Assembly: GCF_001513955.1 (NCBI RefSeq)
Contig: NZ_KQ948146.1
Span: 408,476 to 472,475 of the forward strand
Direction: 5' to 3'
From: Streptomyces pseudovenezuelae
GTDB taxonomy: Bacteria; Actinomycetota; Actinomycetes; Streptomycetales; Streptomycetaceae
Length of the DNA: 64,000 nucleotides
The notes under the pieces were generated by a model. That model did not search any database. It was not told the origin of the DNA and was given only the letters and a program-made list of their open reading frames with translations. Every line of letters starts with the position of its first letter. The stretch's first letter is position 1. The translations under genes and the position numbers were made by a program. Shown in pieces: positions 19,687-27,213 of the stretch.

Positions 19687-19905
19687 ATGGACGATGCGTC
19701 GATGGTCGGGCTCATGGGGCGGGTCACGGGGACGATCGGGCCGGGGCTCGTCGGCGAGGTGATCGTCCGGGTCCGGGGCGGCGCCGAGCACTTCCTCGCC
19801 TACCCCGCCACCGGCACGGACCGGATCGAGCGGGGCACGGTCGTGATGGTGGTGGAGCACCTGCCGCCGAGGACGGTCTACGTGCAGGCGGCGTACGACA
19901 GTTGA
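19687..19905 (+). CDS. Small NfeD-like (OB-fold) protein upstream of flotillin
   Basis: This 72-aa protein consists almost only of beta strands (GLMGRVTGTIGPGLVGEVIV, then a second half ending in RGTVVMVVEHLPPRTVYVQ). That fits the soluble OB-fold domain of NfeD proteins, which are typical partners of flotillins. It has no membrane segments, unlike full NfeD. It lies directly before the flotillin gene (133 bp gap). The ATG at 19687 has no ribosome site but a TACCCT box 6 nt before it. The family assignment rests on context and strand pattern, so it is moderate. Confidence 0.62.
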   Translation: MDDASMVGLMGRVTGTIGPGLVGEVIVRVRGGAEHFLAYPATGTDRIERGTVVMVVEHLPPRTVYVQAAYDS

Positions 19906-20038
19906 GCCTGCTCACGCCCAGGTGAGAGGCGTGTGTATCAAGGTTTCGACAAGGATTCGTCAGCGTCTTCACCCCCGCCTCGAACAGGCGCACACTCCCT
20001 TCGTTCGGTGCCGAAAGGGCACCATCCAAAGGGGGCGT

Positions 20039-21517
20039 ATGCCGATGATCATCGGCGTCGTTGCGGGGGTGGCCGTAGCTGCCGTCGCCGTTCTGATCGG
20101 TCTGTTCAAACTGATGTGGCGTGTCGCGGAACCCAATGAGGCACTGATCATCTCGGGCTCCAACCACAAGACCGAGGGGCTCGAAGCGGGCATGGGATTC
20201 CGCATCGTCACCGGGCGGGGCACTCTGGTGCTGCCCGGTGTGCAGGCGGTGCGCAAGCTCTCGCTCGACCTGAACGAGACCGAACTGCATGTGGACTGCG
20301 TGACCCACCAGGGCATCCCGCTCAAGGTGCGGGGCGTGGTCATCTTCAAGGTGGGCGACGACTTCGTGTCGATCGCCAACGCGGGGCGCCGCTTCCTCGA
20401 CCAGCAGAAGCTGATGTCGGAGCGGGTGCACAACGTGTTCGCGGGTCATCTGCGGTCCATCGTCGGCGGGTTGACCGTCGAGGACATGATCCGCGACCGG
20501 GAGAAGCTCACCGGGCAGACCCGGGCCGCCTGCGGCACGGAGATGGAGAAGCTGGGGCTCATCGTCGACTCCCTGCAGATCCACGAGATCGAGGACCCGA
20601 CCGGGTACATCCAGAACCTGGCGATGCCCCACGCGGCCGCCGTCCAGCGGGACGCGCGCATCGCCCAGGCGGAGGCGAACCGGCTGGCCACCGAGGCCGA
20701 GCAGCAGTCGTTCGCGCGGATGGCACAGGCCACCCGGGACAGCGAGATCCTCCAGGCCGGCTACCAGGCCGAGCGCGACAAGGCGGGCGCCAAGGCGCGC
20801 CAGGCCGGTCCGCTCGCCGACGCCGCCGCCCGGCAGGAGGTCGTGGTCCAGGAGACCAGGGTCGCCGAACTCGAGGCGCACCGGCGCGAACAGCAGCTCC
20901 AGGCGGACGTCCGCAAACCGGCGGACGCCAAGGCCTACGAGAAGCGCACGCTCGCCGAGGCCGAACGCGACGCGCGGATCTCCGGGGCCGAGGCGAAGGC
21001 GAAGGAGACCGAGCTCGCCGCGGCGGCCGAGGCCACCCGGGTCAAGGCGGCCGCGAGTGCCGAGGCCGAGGCGACCAAGGCCCGCGGTACCGCCCTGGCG
21101 GCGTCGACCCGGGCCACCGGTGAGGCGGAGGCCGCGGCTGCTCAGGCCAAGGGTCTCGCGGAGGCCGCGGCGGCCAAGGCGAAGGGGCTCGCGGAGGCGG
21201 AGGCCATCAAGGCCCGCGCCGCCGCCCTCGCCGAGAACCAGGAGGCGGTCGTCGCCCAGCAACTCGCCGAGAACTGGCCGGAGATCGTCAAGGCCGGCGC
21301 GTCCGCGTTCGGCAGCGTCGACAACATGGTGGTGCTCAACGGTGCCGACGGCATGGCGGACATGCTCGCCAAGGCGCTCACCATGGGCGGCACCGGGCTG
21401 GGTCTGGCCCGTCAGCTGCTCGCGTCGATGAACCAGAACGGGCAGACACCGAACGGGACTTCGCTGAACGGGGTCGCCGCACCGCCGCCCGTCCAGAAGG
21501 TGCCGGTCCAGGAATAG
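20039..21517 (+). CDS. Flotillin-like SPFH-domain membrane scaffold protein
   Basis: This 492-aa protein is a flotillin homologue that organises membrane microdomains. One N-terminal membrane segment (residues about 3-25) is followed by an SPFH/band-7 domain (about 30-200, with NEALIISGSNHK and TVEDMIRDREKL). A long Ala/Glu-rich coiled coil then runs to about residue 400 with repeated AKGLAEA units, and the tail is Gln/Asn/Pro-rich. The ATG at 20039-20041 has AAAGGGGG upstream; the frame extends further but without a site. The neighbouring NfeD-like gene supports the call. A hairpin follows. Confidence 0.92.
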   Translation: MPMIIGVVAGVAVAAVAVLIGLFKLMWRVAEPNEALIISGSNHKTEGLEAGMGFRIVTGRGTLVLPGVQAVRKLSLDLNETELHVDCVTHQGIPLKVRGVVIFKVGDDFVSIANAGRRFLDQQKLMSERVHNVFAGHLRSIVGGLTVEDMIRDREKLTGQTRAACGTEMEKLGLIVDSLQIHEIEDPTGYIQNLAMPHAAAVQRDARIAQAEANRLATEAEQQSFARMAQATRDSEILQAGYQAERDKAGAKARQAGPLADAAARQEVVVQETRVAELEAHRREQQLQADVRKPADAKAYEKRTLAEAERDARISGAEAKAKETELAAAAEATRVKAAASAEAEATKARGTALAASTRATGEAEAAAAQAKGLAEAAAAKAKGLAEAEAIKARAAALAENQEAVVAQQLAENWPEIVKAGASAFGSVDNMVVLNGADGMADMLAKALTMGGTGLGLARQLLASMNQNGQTPNGTSLNGVAAPPPVQKVPVQE

Positions 21518-21523
21518 GGGGCA

Positions 21524-21566
21524 GGCGGTCCGGGGCCCCGCGAGAGAAAAGGGGTCCCGGACCGCC
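21524..21566. terminator. Hairpin between convergent flotillin and membrane-protein genes
   Basis: A 16-bp stem with one mismatch (21524-21539 with 21551-21566) encloses an 11-nt loop. It begins 6 bp after the flotillin stop and ends 5 bp before the stop of the facing gene, so it can terminate both. Confidence 0.75.
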
Positions 21567-21571
21567 CGCGT

Positions 21572-21988
21572 TCACCGTGCGAGCAGCGTGACACCCAGGC
21601 CGACGAGGGCGAGGACCTTCGCGATCTCGAAGGCGATGTAGACGAGGTGACCGCGCGAGCGGGGCAGGTCCTCGCCGGCCAGGACGCGGTCGGAGCGGCG
21701 GTTCAACCGGGGCCGTACGACGGCGAGTTGAACGGCGAGCGGTACCGTCGCCGCCGCGGTCCACGCGATGACCCGGGCCGGTGCGTCACCGAAAGGGACC
21801 AGCGCGAGCAGCGCGGCGGCCAGGACGCACTCCACCCGGTTCAGAGCGCGGAAGACCAGGCGGCCGATGCCCAGGCCGACTTGGATCGTCACCCCCGGCG
21901 CGCGGAACTTCAGCGGCGCCTCCAGGAAGGAGATCGCCAGCACCATTCCGAGCCAGGTGAAGGTGACCGCACCCGCCGCTTCGTTCAT
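21572..21988 (-). CDS. Four-helix integral membrane protein of unknown function
   Basis: This 138-aa protein has about four transmembrane segments (TWLGMVLAISFLEAPLKF, ECVLAAALLALVPFGD, VIAWTAAATVPLAVQLAVV, AFEIAKVLALVGLGVTLLA). Basic loops lie between them, including RPRLNRRSDRVLAG. I do not recognise a catalytic motif. The start is uncertain: the ATG at 21986-21988 has no ribosome site, while an upstream ATG at 22027 would add 13 residues. It converges with the flotillin gene and is divergent from the PemK/MazF-like gene. Confidence 0.7.
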   Translation of the reverse strand: MNEAAGAVTFTWLGMVLAISFLEAPLKFRAPGVTIQVGLGIGRLVFRALNRVECVLAAALLALVPFGDAPARVIAWTAAATVPLAVQLAVVRPRLNRRSDRVLAGEDLPRSRGHLVYIAFEIAKVLALVGLGVTLLAR

Positions 21989-22026
21989 CCGGCCGACCGT
22001 ACTACTGCCCCGGTCCGGGGACGCCA

Positions 22027-22032
22027 TAAGGT
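22027..22032 (+). promoter_or_regulatory. -10 box (TAAGGT), probable leaderless start
   Basis: TAAGGT is followed by six bases and then the GTG at 22039. Transcription would start at the codon itself. Confidence 0.35.
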
Positions 22033-22038
22033 GCCCCC

Positions 22039-22485
22039 GTGACTGCGTTTACCGATGAGAACGTCCCCGGCCGCTTCGGCGCCACCGCCACCACCGAGGC
22101 CGACCCGCGCGAGGTCGGCCGGGTGCGCACCGAGTACTCCCCCGCGCACGACGGCGACCCCGACCCCGGCGAGATCGTGTGGACCTGGGTGCCCTTCGAG
22201 GAGAACGACGGCCGTGGCAAGGACCGTCCCGTGCTCGTGGTCGCCCGGGAGGCGGCCGGCTCCTTCCTCGCCGTGCAGTTGTCGAGCAAGCGGCACGACG
22301 GGGACCGGGAGTGGGTGCCGATCGGCAGCGGCCCCTGGGACCGGACCGGCCGGGACTCCTGGGTGGATGTCGACCGCGTGCTGCGCCTGCACGAGGAGGG
22401 CATGCGCCGGGAGGCGTGCGCACTGGACCGGGGACGGTTCAACCTGGTCAGGCAGCGGCTGCACGAGCGGTACGGCTGGACCTGA
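22039..22485 (+). CDS. PemK/MazF-like protein, no antitoxin visible
   Basis: This 148-aa protein resembles the PemK/MazF endoribonuclease-toxin fold in its middle. DPGEIVWTWVPFEENDGRGK and DRPVLVVAREAAGSFLAVQL match the start of the barrel, and SWVDVDRVLRL and RGRFNLVRQRL match its later strands. Classical MazF cleaves RNA. The N-terminal 40 residues are an acidic extension. No antitoxin gene lies on either side: upstream is a divergent membrane protein and downstream a MITE-like element. It is therefore better treated as a solitary family member than as a toxin-antitoxin pair. Confidence 0.7.
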   Translation: MTAFTDENVPGRFGATATTEADPREVGRVRTEYSPAHDGDPDPGEIVWTWVPFEENDGRGKDRPVLVVAREAAGSFLAVQLSSKRHDGDREWVPIGSGPWDRTGRDSWVDVDRVLRLHEEGMRREACALDRGRFNLVRQRLHERYGWT

Positions 22486-22489
22486 CGGC

Positions 22490-22677
22490 TAGGGTCTGTC
22501 GTTTGGATCAGTCCGGCGTCGCGGGGTCCGGCACGCCCATCTGCGGCGTTGTCGTCGGTCGCCGACGCTCCGCGTCGACTCCCTCCTCCGCCTTGCAGCT
22601 GCACGCACCAGACCCCGCTCGAGTCGGCAGAAAAGCACCGCACCTCACGGCCGGCCTGATCCAAACGACAGACCCTA
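22490..22677. mobile_element. MITE-like element, 188 bp with 22-bp perfect terminal inverted repeats
   Basis: The ends 22490-22511 and 22656-22677 are perfect inverted repeats 22 bp long, beginning TAGGGTCTGTCGTTTGGATC. The outer TA at each end can be read as a duplicated TA target, as made by IS630/Tc1-mariner and some IS5-type transposases. The interior is 144 bp with no transposase. Reading in from either end gives the same peptide LIQTTDP, a consequence of the repeats. It sits 4 bp after the PemK/MazF stop and overlaps the stop codon of the facing PARG-like gene. This is most likely a non-autonomous element moved by a related transposase elsewhere in the genome. Confidence 0.8.
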
Positions 22678-23505
22678 ACCCGTTCGGAGCAGCCGCTGCG
22701 GGGGAAACGCGCGGGCGAACGCCTCGCGGACCGTCGCTCCCCGTGTCCGGTCCAGCACCCCGAACACCACGTGCTCGAAGGCCCCGTCGAACCGTCCGCC
22801 GGGCCCGAGAAGCGTCCGGAACGCCCCCGCCACCTGGGCGGGGTCGTTCTGGAAGACCCCGCAGCCCCAGGCGCCCAGCACCAGTCGCCGGTAGCCCTCC
22901 GTCACGGCCACCGCCAGGACCTGCCCGGCGCGCGTCACGAGGGCCTCCGGCAGCTCGGCGGCCCGCTCGGGTGCCGTGCGCCGCACCACCCCGGCGTTCG
23001 GGGCGGCCGCCGTCAGGAATCCCACGAGGTGCGCGGAGTCCAGGAGAGCGCCCCGATCGTCCCGGAACACCGGTACGGCCGGCGAGTGGATGACCCGGTC
23101 CGTGTAGAACGGGTCGCGGTGGGCCCGGTGATGGTCGTAGAACGCGCGGGCCCGGAGCTGGCAGGTGTACAGCGCGGAGGCGCGGCACAGGGCCTCTTCC
23201 TGGGCCTGGGCGCCGTTCAGATAGCCGCCCCCCGGATTGCGGGCCGAGGCGAAGTTCAGCACGGCCGGCCGGCCGCCGAGCCGATGCGCCGCTTCCAGGC
23301 TGCTCTCCCCCGTGACCTCGAAGAACGTGTCCACAGCGGTGAAGGCCGGCACCTGGACGGGTTCCGGTCCGTACAGCCGCGTGCCCGCCCGGGCGGCCTC
23401 GATCCCGGCGGCCACGGAGACCTCGTGACCGGCCGGCGCGCGATAGTGCCCCGCCGCGACGATCTGTTCGGTCTCCTGCGCGATCCCGCGCAGACGCGCG
23501 CTCAT
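22675..23505 (-). CDS. Bacterial-type poly(ADP-ribose) glycohydrolase-like macrodomain protein
   Basis: This 276-aa protein matches the TIGR02452/DUF2263 macrodomain family, which includes bacterial PARG. LNFASARNPGGGYLNGAQAQ near residue 75, followed directly by EEALCRASALY, gives the PARG signature GGG-x6-8-QEE with the catalytic Glu pair. VLGAWGCGVFQNDP near residue 225 is the phosphate-binding loop. It would remove ADP-ribose from proteins or split poly(ADP-ribose). The ATG is at 23503-23505, and an 81-codon upstream extension is unlike the family. Its stop codon TAG lies at the MITE edge (22675-22677), so its last residues may have been changed by insertion. Confidence 0.87.
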   Translation of the reverse strand: MSARLRGIAQETEQIVAAGHYRAPAGHEVSVAAGIEAARAGTRLYGPEPVQVPAFTAVDTFFEVTGESSLEAAHRLGGRPAVLNFASARNPGGGYLNGAQAQEEALCRASALYTCQLRARAFYDHHRAHRDPFYTDRVIHSPAVPVFRDDRGALLDSAHLVGFLTAAAPNAGVVRRTAPERAAELPEALVTRAGQVLAVAVTEGYRRLVLGAWGCGVFQNDPAQVAGAFRTLLGPGGRFDGAFEHVVFGVLDRTRGATVREAFARAFPPQRLLRTG

Positions 23506-23604
23506 GGCGCCACCCCCGTGGACGCCATGACCGCTCGCCGTGCGATTTCCCCCGTCGTGCTCATGCTGGAATCGTGAGCGATACCGGTGCGGCGGTGCAA
23601 CAGA

Positions 23605-23634
23605 GTTTTCCGGCGCCCGGCACAACCGGAAAAC
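23605..23634. promoter_or_regulatory. 9-bp inverted repeat in the PARG-egtA intergenic region
   Basis: GTTTTCCGG (23605-23613) and CCGGAAAAC (23626-23634) are perfect inverted repeats separated by 12 bp. They lie 100 bp from the PARG start and 162 bp from the egtA start in the divergent gap. This could be an operator. A terminator is less likely because no gene ends here. Confidence 0.4.
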
Positions 23635-23795
23635 ACCTCGAAAATCCTGGGAGAACGGAGATCCACAGCCCCTAATGCGAGGATGTGCCCCCTTGTGCGG
23701 AACGGCACGAGGGTCTTGGGTGGGACGAGCGTTGCCGGTCCGACCCACCTGATCCCCGGACCGGTGGCATGGTGGAATCTCAGGAGGATCCCGAC

Positions 23796-25100
23796 ATGTC
23801 CGACACCCCCAGCGACTGTACGCCGGCCGACTGTACGAAGCCGCGTACCTCGCTCCCCGAAGCAGAGCTGGAGGCCCTGGTCCGCGGCATCTGCTTCAAG
23901 ACCGGTCCACCCCGCCGTATCGGGGTGGAAGTGGAATGGCTCGTCCACGAGCTGCGCAGCCCGCGGCTCCCCGTGACACCCGAACGACTCGCGGCGGCCT
24001 ACGCCGCACTGCGGACCGTGCCCCTGACGTCGGCGCTCACCGTCGAACCGGGCGGCCAGCTGGAGCTGAGCTCGCAGCCCGCCGACTCCCTGATGGAGTG
24101 CATCGGTTCCGTCTCCGCCGATCTGGCCGCCGTTCGCGCGGCCCTCGCCGAGCACGGTCTCGGCCTCGTCGGCCTCGGCCACGATCCCTGGCATCCGCCC
24201 CGCAGATACCTGCGGGAGCCGCGCTACGACGCCATGGAGGCCTGCCTCGACCGCAACGGCCCGGCGGGGCGCGCCATGATGTGCACCTCGGCCTCCGTAC
24301 AGGTCTGCGTGGACGCCGGCCACGAGGAGCCCGGCCCGCTGGGCCTGGGGCGCCGCTGGTCGCTGGCGCACCAGCTGGGGCCGGTCCTGGTGGCCGCCTT
24401 CGCCAACTCCCCGCTCGCCGGTTCCGAGCCCACCGGCTGGCTCTCCACCCGCCAGCTGCGGTGGACGGAGATCGGCAAGGGCCGGGCGGGCGGCCCGTCC
24501 CTGGACGCCGACCCCCGCAGCGCGTGGGCCCGGCACGTCCTGGACGCGCCCGTGATGTGCATACGGCGGGACAGCGGCCCCTGGGACGTCCCGGAGGGGC
24601 TCTCCTTCCGCGAGTGGGCCAGGTCGGGGAAGCCCCGGCCGCCGACGCGGGAGGACCTCGACTACCACGTCTCGACCCTGTTCCCGCCGGTCAGGCCACG
24701 CGGCCACCTGGAACTGCGGATGATCGACGCCCAGCCCGGCGAGGACGGCTGGATCGTCCCGCTCGCCGTGACGGCGGCGCTCTTCGACGACCCGGAGACC
24801 GCCGAGACCGCCTACCGCGTGGTGAAGCCGCTGGCCGAGCGGACGCAGTCGATGCCCGCCCCGCACAATCCGCTGTGGATCGACGCGGCCCGCCACGGCC
24901 TGGCCGACCCCGAGCTCCACGAGGCCGCGATCGCGTGCTTCGCGGCGGCCCTGGAGGCGCTGCCACGGCTGGGCGCCACGGCCGAGGTCACGGACGCCGT
25001 GGAAACGTATCTGCACCGCTATGTGATCCGGGGCCGCTGCCCCGCCGACGATCTGCTGGACCGGACGCACGGTTCGCTCGGGAAGGAAATCCGCACATGA
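23796..25100 (+). CDS. egtA: Ergothioneine biosynthesis glutamate-cysteine ligase EgtA
   Basis: EgtA joins glutamate and cysteine to form gamma-glutamylcysteine, the sulfur donor for EgtB. It is 434 aa, the length of actinobacterial EgtA. The GCS2-like core shows RRIGVEVEWLVHE near residue 40, LTVEPGGQLELSSQPADS near 90, MMCTSASVQVCVDAGH near 165, and the ATP-binding HLELRMIDAQPG near 310. The ATG at 23796 has AGGAGG 8 nt upstream. It is the first gene of egtABCD, overlapping egtB by 4 bp (ATGA), so the genes are translationally coupled. Cytoplasmic. Confidence 0.94.
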   Translation: MSDTPSDCTPADCTKPRTSLPEAELEALVRGICFKTGPPRRIGVEVEWLVHELRSPRLPVTPERLAAAYAALRTVPLTSALTVEPGGQLELSSQPADSLMECIGSVSADLAAVRAALAEHGLGLVGLGHDPWHPPRRYLREPRYDAMEACLDRNGPAGRAMMCTSASVQVCVDAGHEEPGPLGLGRRWSLAHQLGPVLVAAFANSPLAGSEPTGWLSTRQLRWTEIGKGRAGGPSLDADPRSAWARHVLDAPVMCIRRDSGPWDVPEGLSFREWARSGKPRPPTREDLDYHVSTLFPPVRPRGHLELRMIDAQPGEDGWIVPLAVTAALFDDPETAETAYRVVKPLAERTQSMPAPHNPLWIDAARHGLADPELHEAAIACFAAALEALPRLGATAEVTDAVETYLHRYVIRGRCPADDLLDRTHGSLGKEIRT

Positions 25101-26440
25101 CCAACCCGTCCGCCGACCCCTCGGTCGACCCCTCCGTCGACCCCGAGTCCTTCCGCGAGCGGGCCGTGACCACCCTGGTCACCGCCCGGGACCGTACGAC
25201 GCTCCTCACCAGCTGTGTGGAGGACCCCGACCTGACCGCCCAGCACTCGCCGCTGATGTCGCCGCTCGTGTGGGACCTCGCCCACATCGGCAACCAGGAG
25301 GAGCAGTGGCTGCTGCGGACCGTCGCCGGGCAGGAGGCGATACGGCCCGAGATCGACGGCATCTACGACGCCTTCGAGCACCCGCGCTCCGAGCGCCCCA
25401 CACTGCCCCTGCTGACGCCCGGCGAGTCCCGGCGCTACGCGGCCGAGGTACGCGGGCGGGTCCTCGACGTGCTGGAGGGATCCGCACTCCACGGGACCCG
25501 GCTCACCGAGGCCGGGTTCGCCTTCGGGATGATCGCGCAGCACGAACAGCAGCACGACGAGACGATGCTGATCACCCATCAGCTCCGCAAGGGCCCCCAG
25601 GCCCTGACCGCCCCCGACCCGGACCCGGCCCCGCTGTTCACCGGCCCGGCCGAAGTCCTCGTCCCCGGCGGCCCGTTCACCATGGGCACCTCGGACGAGC
25701 CGTGGGCGCTGGACAACGAACGCCCCGCACACCGGCGTGTGGTGGACGCCTTCTACATCGACACCACCCCGGTGACGAACGCCGAGTACCAGGCCTTCAT
25801 CGAGGACGGCGGCTACGACGACGAGCGCTGGTGGGCCCCGGCCGGCTGGGCGCACATCCGCGGGCACTCCATCCACGCCCCGCTGTTCTGGAGCCGTGAC
25901 GGCAGGCAGTGGCTGCGCAGGCGCTTCGGCGTCACCGAGGTCGTCCCGCCCGACGAGCCGGTGGTCCACGTGAGCTGGTACGAGGCCGACGCCTACGCCC
26001 GCTGGGCCGGACGGCGGCTGCCGACGGAGGCGGAGTGGGAGAAGGCGGCCCGCCACGACCCGGCCGGCGACCGCTCGATGCGCTACCCGTGGGGCGACGC
26101 CGACCCGGCACCCGAACACGCCAACCTGGGCCAGCGGCACCTGCGGCCCGCCCCGGCCGGCAGCTACCCGGAGGGCGAGTCGCCGCTCGGCGTACGCCAG
26201 TTGATCGGCGACGTGTGGGAGTGGACGGCGAGCGACTTCGAGCCCTACCCCGGGTTCCAGGCGTTCCCGTACAAGGAGTACTCGGAGGTGTTCTTCGGCC
26301 CCGACCACAAGGTGCTGCGCGGCGGTTCGTTCGCCGTGGACGCCGTGGCCTGCCGGGGCACGTTCCGCAACTGGGACTATCCGATCCGGCGGCAGATCTT
26401 CTCCGGCTTCCGCACGGCCCGTTCCGCGGGGGCCGTCTGA
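25097..26440 (+). CDS. egtB: Hercynine oxygenase EgtB (sulfoxide synthase)
   Basis: EgtB is a non-heme iron enzyme that joins hercynine and gamma-glutamylcysteine to a sulfoxide using O2. At 447 aa it has the DinB-like N-terminal domain with the iron ligands (LAHIGNQEE near residue 60 and HEQQHDE near 150). The C-terminal FGE-sulfatase/C-type lectin-like domain has VPGGPFTMGTSDEPWALDNE, RLPTEAEWEKAARHDP, and GDVWEWTASDFEPYPGF. It starts inside egtA's stop (ATGA) and shares one base with egtC. The N-terminus has a short DPSVDPSVDP repeat. Confidence 0.95.
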   Translation: MTNPSADPSVDPSVDPESFRERAVTTLVTARDRTTLLTSCVEDPDLTAQHSPLMSPLVWDLAHIGNQEEQWLLRTVAGQEAIRPEIDGIYDAFEHPRSERPTLPLLTPGESRRYAAEVRGRVLDVLEGSALHGTRLTEAGFAFGMIAQHEQQHDETMLITHQLRKGPQALTAPDPDPAPLFTGPAEVLVPGGPFTMGTSDEPWALDNERPAHRRVVDAFYIDTTPVTNAEYQAFIEDGGYDDERWWAPAGWAHIRGHSIHAPLFWSRDGRQWLRRRFGVTEVVPPDEPVVHVSWYEADAYARWAGRRLPTEAEWEKAARHDPAGDRSMRYPWGDADPAPEHANLGQRHLRPAPAGSYPEGESPLGVRQLIGDVWEWTASDFEPYPGFQAFPYKEYSEVFFGPDHKVLRGGSFAVDAVACRGTFRNWDYPIRRQIFSGFRTARSAGAV

Positions 26441-27213
26441 TGTGCCGTCATCTCGCCTACCTGGGCCCGGAGGAGCCGCTCGGCCGGCTCCTCACGGAGC
26501 CCGAGCACAGCCTGTACCGCCAGTCCTGGGCACCGCGCCGGCAGCGGCACGGCACCGTCAACGCCGATGGTTTCGGGGTCGGCTGGTACGCCGAGGGCGA
26601 CCCCGCGCCGGCGCGGTACCGACGGGCCGGGCCCATCTGGGCCGACCTGTCCTTCACGGATCTCACCCGGGTGGTGAAGAGCACCGCGGTCCTGGCCGCC
26701 GTACGGGACGCGACCCTGGCTGGAGCCGACGCCGAGGCCGCGGCGGCGCCGTACTCCTCCGGGCCCTGGCTGTTCAGCCACAACGGCGCGGTCAAGGGCT
26801 GGCCGAGCTCACTTGCCCCCCTGACCGCCTCGCTTCCCGCGGCGGAGCTGCTGTCCATGGAGGCCCGCAACGACTCGGCGTTCGTGTGGGCCCTGGTCCT
26901 GAACCGGCTGCGGGGCGGCGACGAGCAGGGCCAGGCACTGGCCGACACGGTCCTGGAGGTCGCCGAGGCGGCCCCCGACTCCCGGCTCAACCTCCTGCTG
27001 ACCAACGGGGAGTCCATCGCCGCGACCGCCTGGGGCGACACCCTCTGGTACCTCCAGCGCCCCGGCACCGGCACGGTCGTGGCCTCCGAGCCCTACGACG
27101 ACGATCCGCACTGGCGGGAGGTCCCCGACCGCACGCTGCTCACGGCGAGCCGCGCCGATGTCCTGCTGACGCCACTGAAGTCTCTGGAGCCACTCAAGGA
27201 GAGCCGCACGTGA
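26440..27213 (+). CDS. egtC: Ergothioneine biosynthesis glutamine amidotransferase-type hydrolase EgtC
   Basis: EgtC removes the gamma-glutamyl group from the EgtB product. It is a 257-aa class II amidotransferase fold. The N-terminal Cys nucleophile is residue 2 (MCRHLAYLG). NADGFGVGWYAEGDP near 42 and GPWLFSHNGAVKGWP near 105 are typical of Ntn-type EgtC. Its ATG overlaps the egtB stop by one base (TGATG) and its stop overlaps the egtD start (GTGA), so the four genes form one transcript. The gene is intact. Confidence 0.94.
   Translation: MCRHLAYLGPEEPLGRLLTEPEHSLYRQSWAPRRQRHGTVNADGFGVGWYAEGDPAPARYRRAGPIWADLSFTDLTRVVKSTAVLAAVRDATLAGADAEAAAAPYSSGPWLFSHNGAVKGWPSSLAPLTASLPAAELLSMEARNDSAFVWALVLNRLRGGDEQGQALADTVLEVAEAAPDSRLNLLLTNGESIAATAWGDTLWYLQRPGTGTVVASEPYDDDPHWREVPDRTLLTASRADVLLTPLKSLEPLKESRT

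Noticed and set aside
21572..22485. Membrane protein plus PemK/MazF-like gene as a toxin-antitoxin pair
   Set aside because: The genes are divergent and the membrane protein is nothing like an antitoxin.
22490..22677. Inverted-repeat region read only as a transcription terminator
   Set aside because: The repeats are 144 bp apart and end in TA on both sides, which fits a mobile element better, although the structure may also stop transcription.
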